Part shown: one piece after another, positions 1 through 6,225 of the stretch
How the letters are laid out: the number at the start of each line of letters is the position of its first letter
Position numbering within the stretch: position 1 is the first letter of the stretch
Assembly: GCA_021789455.1 (NCBI GenBank)
Contig: JAJYJN010000029.1
Coordinates: 1 to 12,919 of the forward strand
Direction of reading: 5' to 3'
Origin: a bacterium
Lineage (GTDB): Bacteria; SZUA-79; Acidulodesulfobacterales; Acidulodesulfobacteraceae
Length of the DNA: 12,919 nucleotides
Program-made: the position numbers and the translations under genes
Notes under the pieces: generated by a model
Told to the model about the DNA's origin: nothing
Databases searched by the model: none
The model's input: only the letters and a program-made list of their open reading frames with translations

Positions 1-603
1 TCTTATCTTTATATCCTTAAAACCGTGCGATAACAGAAAAGCGGGCAATTTTTTCGAAATTAATCTGTCTCCCCCCTTTAATTTTTGATATTCGGAATAA
101 ATTCGAAATAATTTTTTGGAACTTTCGGGAAGATCCGGATAAAATATATTCATATCGTCTTCGATATCGGCTATAATTAATAGTCCGCCGTCTTTAATCG
201 TTCTTTTAATCTCGGAAAGAAAGATATCCGACATACCGGTATGTTGAAAAACGTATCTTACGAAAATTGAATCGAAAACGGAATCTTTAACTGGTATATT
301 CCGGCCGTCGGCATTTATATATGCGGTGTTTTCGTTGTTGTTTAAATAACGCGCGGCTTTTAAAAAATCTTTGTCTAAATCTATGCCTATAATCTTCGAA
401 AGATTCCTTTCTTTTAATAAATACGGCAATATTCCTACGCCCGTTCCAATATCCGCGACGGTCTTGCCGTAAAAAGAGTAACCTAAATTGTCTATCTGAT
501 GTAAAAGGTGTGGGGCGGTTAAATATGACTGATAAGCCATATATCGAACATCCGGGGAAAAATCTTGCGACAAAGCCGTATTAAAAAATTGTCCGCAACT
601 CAA
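1..603 (-). CDS. Class I SAM-dependent methyltransferase (3' end outside window)
   Basis: This is a partial gene; its first 201 codons are visible and it runs off the left edge without a stop. It shows the Rossmann methyltransferase pattern. Motif I is VADIGTGVGI (Asp51 to Gly57 counted from the TTG), followed by the acidic end of beta-2 in IIGIDLD (Asp75). Later come a D-x-x-F-D stretch and a beta-4-like segment (PVKDSVFDSIFVRYVFQH), then the KDGGLLIIAD beta-5 region. This resembles the Methyltransf_11/UbiE-like group; the substrate cannot be named. I chose TTG at 603 because AGGAAGG lies 4 bases upstream and residues 6-28 look like the usual helix before motif I. ATG at 540 (residue 22) is a possible alternative start. 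It follows purA by 9 bases in the same frame, so it is probably the last or a late gene of the serA-hisZ-purA operon. Confidence 0.85.
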   Translation of the reverse strand, partial: MSCGQFFNTALSQDFSPDVRYMAYQSYLTAPHLLHQIDNLGYSFYGKTVADIGTGVGILPYLLKERNLSKIIGIDLDKDFLKAARYLNNNENTAYINADGRNIPVKDSVFDSIFVRYVFQHTGMSDIFLSEIKRTIKDGGLLIIADIEDDMNIFYPDLPESSKKLFRIYSEYQKLKGGDRLISKKLPAFLLSHGFKDIKIR

Positions 604-607
604 GCAA

Positions 608-614
608 CCTTCCT
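608..614 (-). promoter_or_regulatory. Ribosome binding site for the methyltransferase
   Basis: AGGAAGG on the minus strand starts inside the TAG stop codon of purA (TAGGAAGG) and sits 4 bases before TTG at 603. It is the main reason for preferring the TTG start over the downstream ATG at 540, which has no comparable site. The overlap with the stop codon suggests translation coupled to purA. Confidence 0.55.
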
Positions 615-1905
615 AAAAAATATTTTTTAAATTTATAGTCTGCATCCTTTCTTTGCCGACAGACAGCATGTTTATACGCAAACCGGTAAGGTCTTCTATC
701 CTAAGAATATATTTCTGGGAATTTACGGGCAGGTCTTTAAACGATTTTATACGGGATATATCGCCGCTCCACCCTTCCATTTCTTCATAAACGGGGATTG
801 CCTTATCGTAATCCGCGGAAGAAAAAGGCAGATGGTTTATAATAGAACCGTTCAACATATAACCTGTGCATATATTTATTTTCCCTAATCCGGATAAAAC
901 ATCGAGTTTTGTCACAACCATTCCCGTAACGCCGTTTAAACGTCCGGCTTCTTTAATTAAGTTCACGTCAAACCAGCCGCATCTTCTCGGCCTTCCCGTA
1001 ACGGATCCGAACTCCTCTCCCTTATCTCTTATTATCCTGCCTTCCTCGCCTTTAAGTTCCGTCGGGAAATAACCTTCTCCCACTCTCGTCGTATAAGCCT
1101 TCGTGATGCCGATTACCTCGTCTATTTTCGTAGGGCCGAGACCGATGCCCGAAAGAGCGGAACCTCCTACGGTGTTAGACGAAGTGACATACGGATATGT
1201 GCCGTGATCGACGTCTAAAAATGTTCCCTGCGCCCCTTCAAGCATAACGTTGTAACCTTTATCCAGCCTCTCGTTGATAAATATCGAAGAATCTATTAAG
1301 AATTCCTGGATTTTATCGCCGTAATTTAAATATTCCTCTATCAAATCGTCGGGATTGAATATATCCTCTCCGAGAACGTTTTTAAATAGATAATTCTTTT
1401 CTTTAAGGCTTAAAACAATCTTTTTATATAGAATATCCCTGTTGAGCAAATCTACTGCCCGAATACCCAGCCTTGCAACCTTGTCTTCATATGCGGGGCC
1501 TATTCCTCTGCCGGTAGTCCCTATCATGCCTGCGCCCCTCAATCTTTCCCTCGCTATATCTAACCTCTTATGATAAGGCATTATAATATGCGATTTATAT
1601 GAAATAAAAAACCTGTCTTTGATGTTTATTCCTATGGACTTTAAATCTTCAAGCTCTTGCAGAAGCACCACAGGGTCTATAACGACCCCGTTGCCTAAGA
1701 TGCAAATTTTTTCTTCGTTTAATATTCCTGAAGGGACAAGCCTAAAAACAAGGCTTAAATCTCCGCTTACTACTGTATGCCCTGCATTATTACCCCCCTG
1801 GTAGCGCGCTACTATATCGGCATCTTTCGCCAATAAATCTACTATTTTTCCCTTTCCTTCGTCTCCCCATTGAAGACCCACTACAATAATATTTTTTTTT
1901 CTCAT
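613..1905 (-). CDS. purA: Adenylosuccinate synthetase
   Basis: Cytoplasmic enzyme that joins IMP and aspartate using GTP to give adenylosuccinate, the first committed step from IMP to AMP. Length is 430 aa, normal for the family (E. coli about 432). The N-terminus has the diagnostic loop GLQWGDEGKGK, with the catalytic Asp at residue 15, and the NNAGHT motif with catalytic His43. Further family blocks are GTTGRGIGPAYEDK, LEGAQGTFLD, TSSNTVGG and the TGRPRRCGW segment that contributes to IMP/GTP binding. The end (VGKERMQTINL) is also typical. The ATG start gives the expected N-terminus, although no clear Shine-Dalgarno sequence precedes it. It lies 31 bases after hisZ and 9 bases before the methyltransferase start. 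No residue that I know to be essential looks altered. Confidence 0.98.
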   Translation of the reverse strand: MRKKNIIVVGLQWGDEGKGKIVDLLAKDADIVARYQGGNNAGHTVVSGDLSLVFRLVPSGILNEEKICILGNGVVIDPVVLLQELEDLKSIGINIKDRFFISYKSHIIMPYHKRLDIARERLRGAGMIGTTGRGIGPAYEDKVARLGIRAVDLLNRDILYKKIVLSLKEKNYLFKNVLGEDIFNPDDLIEEYLNYGDKIQEFLIDSSIFINERLDKGYNVMLEGAQGTFLDVDHGTYPYVTSSNTVGGSALSGIGLGPTKIDEVIGITKAYTTRVGEGYFPTELKGEEGRIIRDKGEEFGSVTGRPRRCGWFDVNLIKEAGRLNGVTGMVVTKLDVLSGLGKINICTGYMLNGSIINHLPFSSADYDKAIPVYEEMEGWSGDISRIKSFKDLPVNSQKYILRIEDLTGLRINMLSVGKERMQTINLKNIF

Positions 1906-1936
1906 AAACGATATGGATTTTTAATTTAAATTTAGA

Positions 1937-3199
1937 TTAATTATTTTCTAAGTATTTTTTAAGGACAGAAACGGTTTTAAATTTTTTTTCTTTACCGGTA
2001 TAAATATTTTTTAACAAGATTTTATTTTCGTTCATATATATAATATTTTTAATATTATTTTCGTTCATATATTTTAATGCATCCGAATATCCGTAATCCA
2101 TAAAATTAGATTCGGCGGTAAAGCCTTTTTTTCGTAAAAAAACGATAAGTCCTGCTTCCGATTTCTTATCCATGGACTTATTGAAAACAAGGTAATCTTT
2201 CTCTTTATAACCGCTAGCCGTAAAATCGGCATATTTGCATAAAATATCTAAATTTACCGCAAATCCGGCTCCTGCGCAATTCTCCCCGAACCTGCCTATT
2301 AAATTATTATATCTGCCTCCTCCGAAAATTTCATAACCTACATTGGGCGCAAAACATTCAAAAATCGTTCCCGTATAATAATTGAGTCCCCGTATCTCGC
2401 CTAAGTCTATAGTAATATATTTTTCAAGCTTATACGATTTTATATAAGAAACAACCCGTTCTAAATTCTCTAAAGCATTTTTCGATGCTTCGTTGCATGC
2501 CATTTTCCATGCTTTTTTAATAACCGATTTTTCCCCGAATATAAAAGGGAGCTCGCTTATCGCTTCTTTTTTGCCGGAAGGCAAAGATATGCTTTCTAGG
2601 AAATCATGCAAACCGGAAGAATCTTTCCTTAATATAAATTCTTCTATTTTTTTTTTGTACGGCGTTTCTATGTCCGAAACTATCCCCCTAAAAAATTCGA
2701 CGTTCCCTATATCTACGCTAAAATCTTTTATATTAAGGCGTTTAAGCGATTCGATGCCCATAATTATAAGTTCGGCATCGCTCTCGGGACTTTCAGGCCC
2801 GACTAATTCAGCGCCAACCTGCCATATTTCCCTAGGCTTGCCGAGAACCGGGTCGAAATTTCTCAGAACGGGACCGCTGTAAGAAAACTTATACGGCAGG
2901 ACGATAGAATTTTTTAAAGCGGAACTGAGCCTGCCTATCTGGGGCGTGAAATCGCTCCTGAAAGACAGCATTTCACCGGTGCTTGTATCTGCAACCTTAA
3001 ACAGTTCGGCAGATTCCGAACTCATCAAAAACACGTCTAAAAAATCTATGCTTGGAGTTATAACCTTGCTGTATCCCCATTTTGAAAACTCTTCCAGTAA
3101 TATATTAGCGGTTCCGTCTATTAATTCCGTTTCTCCCGGAAGAAAATCCCTTGTTCCCTGGGGCGGCTGGGAAGGAATTATCGGATTTTTTCTATTCAC
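1937..3199 (-). CDS. hisZ: ATP phosphoribosyltransferase regulatory subunit
   Basis: HisZ is a histidyl-tRNA synthetase paralogue that pairs with short-form HisG to catalyse and feedback-regulate the first step of histidine synthesis. The 420-aa protein has a class II synthetase core starting PQGTRDFLPGE. At the motif 2 position it reads FRSDFTPQIGR (residues 80-90), the HisZ-like form, rather than the RPEGT of true synthetases. The region near residues 270-320 reads IRGLNYYTGTIFE, then GGGRYNNLIGRFGE and GFAVNLD, again matching HisZ. After about residue 325, some 95 residues remain and look like a reduced anticodon-binding-type alpha/beta domain, which short HisZ proteins lack. The start is GTG, overlapping the serA stop by one base (TAGTG), which implies translational coupling. 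HisRS is the main alternative, but the motif 2 sequence argues against it. No hisG is visible. Confidence 0.88.
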   Translation of the reverse strand: MNRKNPIIPSQPPQGTRDFLPGETELIDGTANILLEEFSKWGYSKVITPSIDFLDVFLMSSESAELFKVADTSTGEMLSFRSDFTPQIGRLSSALKNSIVLPYKFSYSGPVLRNFDPVLGKPREIWQVGAELVGPESPESDAELIIMGIESLKRLNIKDFSVDIGNVEFFRGIVSDIETPYKKKIEEFILRKDSSGLHDFLESISLPSGKKEAISELPFIFGEKSVIKKAWKMACNEASKNALENLERVVSYIKSYKLEKYITIDLGEIRGLNYYTGTIFECFAPNVGYEIFGGGRYNNLIGRFGENCAGAGFAVNLDILCKYADFTASGYKEKDYLVFNKSMDKKSEAGLIVFLRKKGFTAESNFMDYGYSDALKYMNENNIKNIIYMNENKILLKNIYTGKEKKFKTVSVLKKYLENN

Positions 3200-4776
3200 T
3201 ATAATTCTAAATATTTAGCTTCGGTTATGTTTGGTTCGGCTTTTAATTCATTAATTACGGCATTATCGACCGCAGAATCTAATTGCAATATCGAGATAGC
3301 CTTATCCAGATGCCTTCCGAGATGCATTCTTGCAATATTGATTTTATTTCTGCCGAGGACCTTTCCTATCGAAGCTATAACGCCCGGTCTGTCAAGATTG
3401 AATATGACCAATATATGCCCTTCGGGAATAGCCTCTATAGAATAATCGTCTATTTTTACTATCCATGGATTTTTTTTGCCGAATATAGCGCCGGATATGC
3501 TGAAAGTCTTAACATCCGTGGTTGCGGTAATAGATATCGAACTTGTGTAGTCGAATGCCTGGTCCGATTTCGATTCGATAACCGATATGCCTCTTTTTTT
3601 TGCGACTTCGTTTGCATTTACGTAATTTATATCCTCTCCCAACAGCGGGTAAAGAATCCCTTTCACCGCATTAGGAGTTATGGCTCCGGTATTATGCGCG
3701 GAAACGGCGCCGTTATAGTCTATTTTGATATTTGTAATTCCGCCGGTTATAATGTTTCCCAACAGCCTGCCTATTTTTTCTCCTAAATTCAAATAAGGTC
3801 CTATAATTTCTACCTCTTCTTTCGTCACCGAAGGAACGTTGACGGCATTTTTTATCGTGCCGTTTATAAGATAATCGGCGATTTGATGGCATATAGCCAC
3901 TGCCACGTTAGTTTGGGCTTCTTCGGTAGATGCCCCAAGATGCGGAGTAGCGATAAGATTATCTAAAGTTAAAAGAGGATTATTGACGGGCGGCTCTATT
4001 TCGAATACGTCCAACGCGCATGCGGAAACCTTGCCGGATTTAAGGGCTTCATATAAATCGGCCTCGTTGATTATGCCTCCTCTTGCTATATTAAGGAGTT
4101 TCACCCCGTCTTTCATTTTAGATATGGTTTCTTTATTTATCATTCCTTTAGTTTCTTTTACCAAAGGAGTATGAACGCTTATATAATCCGATTTTGCATA
4201 TATTTCGTCTAAACCGACAAGATTTATTTCTAGTTCTTTGGCTTTTTCTTTTGACAAAAGCGGGTCGTATCCTATCGGATTCATTCCAAAACACTTTGCC
4301 CTGTTATAAAGGACCTGCCCTATATTGCCCATTCCTATTATTCCGAGAGTTTTTCCGTAAACTTCCGTACCTTGAAATTTGCTCTTTTCCCACTTGCCTT
4401 CTTTAATCGAAAGGAAAGACTGCGGTATATGCCTCGACATGGCAAGAAGCATCGCAAATGTCAGTTCCGCCGTAGTTACCGTATTTCCTCCGGGCGTATT
4501 CATAACTACTATGCCGGCGGCGGTTGCGGCCGCTTTATCGACGTTGTCTAATCCGCTGCCCGCCCTTCCTATGACTTTAAGGTTTTTTGCCGCTTCTATA
4601 ATATCCTGGGTAAGCTTGGTGGCGCTCCTGATAACGATGCCGTCGTATTCGTGAATTATCTGCTTCAGTTCGTCGGGTTTAAGCCCCGTTTTAACATCAA
4701 CCTTAATCTTGCCCGTATTAGCTAATATATCTATGCCTTCTTTGGAAAGTTTATCGCTTACGATAACCTTAAACAT
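3199..4776 (-). CDS. serA: D-3-phosphoglycerate dehydrogenase
   Basis: Oxidises 3-phosphoglycerate to 3-phosphohydroxypyruvate with NAD, the first step of phosphorylated serine synthesis. The 525 aa match the long (type 1) form with catalytic, ASB and ACT domains. The NAD-binding glycine motif is GMGNIG at 148-153, with Asp171 at the end of the next strand. The catalytic trio is Arg232 (NIARGG), Glu261 (FEIEPP) and His279 (PHLGAS). Residues from about 320 to 450 form the intervening ASB domain. The C-terminus from about 453 (HILVIFNLDRPGVIASIG) is an ACT domain, usually the serine-sensing site, so serine feedback inhibition is plausible. The ATG start is supported by GGGAGA 6 bases upstream. 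It lies between the aminotransferase (57-bp gap) and hisZ (1-base overlap). Confidence 0.97.
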   Translation of the reverse strand: MFKVIVSDKLSKEGIDILANTGKIKVDVKTGLKPDELKQIIHEYDGIVIRSATKLTQDIIEAAKNLKVIGRAGSGLDNVDKAAATAAGIVVMNTPGGNTVTTAELTFAMLLAMSRHIPQSFLSIKEGKWEKSKFQGTEVYGKTLGIIGMGNIGQVLYNRAKCFGMNPIGYDPLLSKEKAKELEINLVGLDEIYAKSDYISVHTPLVKETKGMINKETISKMKDGVKLLNIARGGIINEADLYEALKSGKVSACALDVFEIEPPVNNPLLTLDNLIATPHLGASTEEAQTNVAVAICHQIADYLINGTIKNAVNVPSVTKEEVEIIGPYLNLGEKIGRLLGNIITGGITNIKIDYNGAVSAHNTGAITPNAVKGILYPLLGEDINYVNANEVAKKRGISVIESKSDQAFDYTSSISITATTDVKTFSISGAIFGKKNPWIVKIDDYSIEAIPEGHILVIFNLDRPGVIASIGKVLGRNKINIARMHLGRHLDKAISILQLDSAVDNAVINELKAEPNITEAKYLEL

Positions 4777-4782
4777 CGCTTA

Positions 4783-4788
4783 TCTCCC
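4783..4788 (-). promoter_or_regulatory. Ribosome binding site of serA
   Basis: GGGAGA on the minus strand, 6 bases before the serA ATG. This is a well-placed Shine-Dalgarno sequence that fixes the start at 4776. Confidence 0.7.
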
Positions 4789-4833
4789 GTATTATACGTA
4801 ATTAATTAATGGTAAATGGTTAATCCGCAAAAT

Positions 4834-5976
4834 TTATTCGCCGAAAAGAGCTTTCTGGGCGGCTTTGAGTCCGCTGCCGGTTTCAAATTTATAACCGAGT
4901 TCTTTTAATACCGCCTCTAATGCAGAAATAGCGGTTATGACGTCGAAACATCCTGCGTAACCCAGATGGGCTATTCTGAATATCTTGCCTTTAGCGGCAT
5001 CCTGGCCGCCTGCTATTGTAATTCCGTATTTTTCTCTTATAAGTTTTGTTATTTTGCCGGCATCTATGCCTTCCGGCGCCCAAACCGCCGTAAGGGCATT
5101 TGACGGTTCGTCTACGGTATAAAGTTTTAATCCCATCGCCTGCACTGCGGTTCTTACCGCATTAGCAAGATTTGCATGTCTTTTAAAAACTTTTTCAAGC
5201 CCTTCTTCCTTGATTTCCCTTAAGACCTCTCTTAGGCCGACTATAAGCTGGACGTTAGGAGTATAGGCATTCTGATTTTTTTCGAGAGATTTTTTTTCTT
5301 TTTTAAAATTAAAATAATATTTCGGAAGCGTAGATTTCTCTACGAAACCCCAGGCCTTTTCGCTCAAAGAAGCAAACGCAAGTCCCGGAGGAAGCATAAG
5401 CGCCTTTTGCGAACCGGTTACCACCACGTCTATGCCCCATTCGTCCTGAGGAACGTTTGTTACGCCGAGAGCCGTAATGGCATCGACTACAAGTATAGTA
5501 TTCGGCCTTTTTTTAATTATATCGGCAATTTCTTTTACGGGGTGATAAACGCCAGTAGACGTTTCGGACGCCTGTATGTAAACAGCTTTTATTTCAGGGT
5601 CTTCGTTTAACGCATCTTCGATTGACTTTGGAGAAACGGTATGTCCCCACTCCACGTCTATAGCTTTTACGTTAACCGAATATGCTTTGCAAATATCGAA
5701 CCATCTTTCTCCGAATTTTCCACCTCTGACGGCAAGCGCATGGTCTCCCGCCGAAAGGAGATTAGACACGCAGCCTTCCATCGCTCCGGTACCGCTTGAA
5801 GTGAATATTAAAACCTCCTGCTTGGTCTGAAAAAGATATTTCAAATTATCCCTTACTTCCTGAAGTATAACCGAATATTCCGGAGCGCGGTGATGAACTA
5901 TAGGAAGCGCCATATCGGCTAAAGCGCGTTCCGGCACGGGAGTCGGTCCGGGCGCCAATAAATACTTTTTCTGCAT
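4834..5976 (-). CDS. Class V PLP aminotransferase, probable phosphoserine/serine aminotransferase
   Basis: PLP-dependent fold-type I, class V enzyme of the alanine-glyoxylate / serine-pyruvate / 'soluble hydrogenase small subunit' family. The 380-aa length is normal. It begins LLAPGPTPVPERAL, the family's phosphate and substrate-binding opening. Other features are TSSGTGAMEG (residues 59-68, cofactor phosphate), Asp165 in VVDAITALG (pyridine nitrogen) and Lys191 in TGSQKALMLPPG (Schiff base). Arg334 in FRIAHLG is the likely carboxylate-binding Arg. It is the first gene of the cluster and sits directly before serA. That suggests it makes phosphoserine from phosphohydroxypyruvate in place of a classical SerC, or alternatively interconverts serine or alanine with glyoxylate or pyruvate. 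Family is certain, substrate is inferred. The ATG start has AAAGGGG 6 bases upstream. Confidence 0.88.
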   Translation of the reverse strand: MQKKYLLAPGPTPVPERALADMALPIVHHRAPEYSVILQEVRDNLKYLFQTKQEVLIFTSSGTGAMEGCVSNLLSAGDHALAVRGGKFGERWFDICKAYSVNVKAIDVEWGHTVSPKSIEDALNEDPEIKAVYIQASETSTGVYHPVKEIADIIKKRPNTILVVDAITALGVTNVPQDEWGIDVVVTGSQKALMLPPGLAFASLSEKAWGFVEKSTLPKYYFNFKKEKKSLEKNQNAYTPNVQLIVGLREVLREIKEEGLEKVFKRHANLANAVRTAVQAMGLKLYTVDEPSNALTAVWAPEGIDAGKITKLIREKYGITIAGGQDAAKGKIFRIAHLGYAGCFDVITAISALEAVLKELGYKFETGSGLKAAQKALFGE

Positions 5977-5982
5977 TTTTAA

Positions 5983-5989
5983 CCCCTTT
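5983..5989 (-). promoter_or_regulatory. Ribosome binding site of the aminotransferase gene
   Basis: AAAGGGG on the minus strand, 6 bases before the ATG at 5976. It is a strong Shine-Dalgarno sequence in an otherwise A+T-rich leader. Confidence 0.7.
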
Positions 5990-6000
5990 ATAATTATTAA

Positions 6001-6031
6001 ATTATATAAATTTACAAAATAAACTTGTTAA
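6001..6031 (-). promoter_or_regulatory. Candidate leftward promoter for the aminotransferase-serA-hisZ-purA cluster
   Basis: On the minus strand TTAACA (6031-6026) is followed by TATAAT (6006-6001) with a long 19-base spacer. Transcription would begin near 5994, about 18 bases before the start codon and upstream of the Shine-Dalgarno sequence. A second -35-like TTGACA lies at 6081-6076 but is followed only by poor -10 matches (TTAAGT at 17 bases). The region is so A+T-rich that chance matches are likely, so the exact promoter is uncertain even though one should lie here. Confidence 0.35.
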
Positions 6032-6118
6032 GTTATATCTAAACCATTTAATACTTAAACAAATTTAAGAAAAATTGTCAAGAATTTATACAAATTTTTT
6101 AAAATTTCTTTGATAAAT

Positions 6119-6147
6119 TTGACATTTACGCTAATCGGCATTATAAT
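6119..6147 (+). promoter_or_regulatory. Consensus sigma-70 promoter for the mltD-type gene
   Basis: TTGACA at 6119-6124 and TATAAT at 6142-6147 are separated by exactly 17 bases, a full match to the sigma-70 consensus at both boxes. Transcription would start near 6153-6155 and give an untranslated leader of about 70 bases. It is correctly placed and oriented for the transglycosylase gene at 6225 and probably for moeA and the response regulator behind it. Such a perfect promoter would often be held in check by a repressor; the inverted repeat directly downstream is a candidate site. Confidence 0.75.
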
Positions 6148-6201
6148 CATTAATGTTTAATATTTTAAATGCCGGAATTGCTTAAGTATTTAACATTAAT
6201 G
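6148..6201. repeat. Inverted repeat directly after the -10 box
   Basis: The arms CATTAATGTT (6148-6157) and AACATTAATG (6192-6201) are perfect 10-base inverted copies. The match extends inward imperfectly, to about 17 of 21 positions, around a central spacer holding GCCGGAATTGC. The left arm starts at the first base after TATAAT and covers the expected transcription start; the right arm ends 23 bases before the mltD start. It could be an operator for a dimeric regulator or a stem in the leader RNA. Function is inferred. Confidence 0.5.
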
Positions 6202-6225
6202 GACAAATTATATACTAATAAATAA
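6199..6225 (+). CDS. Possible 8-codon leader ORF overlapping the mltD start
   Basis: ATG at 6199 opens an ORF of eight codons (MDKLYTNK) whose TAA stop shares its last base with the ATG of the transglycosylase gene (TAATG). The start lies in the right arm of the inverted repeat. No Shine-Dalgarno sequence precedes it, and an ORF this short can occur by chance. If translated, it would couple initiation of the main gene to the leader. Confidence 0.2.
   Translation: MDKLYTNK

Noticed and set aside
866..1804. Plus-strand open frames inside purA (866-1072 and 1619-1804)
   Set aside because: They lie antisense to a clearly conserved gene and show no recognisable domain or ribosome binding site.
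1937..3199. Annotation as histidyl-tRNA synthetase
   Set aside because: The motif 2 sequence RSDFTPQ and the linkage to purA fit HisZ; a true synthetase would carry the RPEGT-type motif.
2493..4654. Several plus-strand open frames inside hisZ and serA, up to 167 codons
   Set aside because: Antisense shadows of conserved enzymes, with compositions that do not look like real proteins.
4791..4796. TATAAT on the minus strand just before serA as an internal promoter
   Set aside because: Transcription would start inside or next to the serA ribosome binding site, and no good -35 lies 16-18 bases upstream.
5977..6224. Riboswitch or small RNA in the divergent region
   Set aside because: The region is nearly all A+T with no conserved riboswitch-like GC stems; only the promoter boxes and the inverted repeat stand out.
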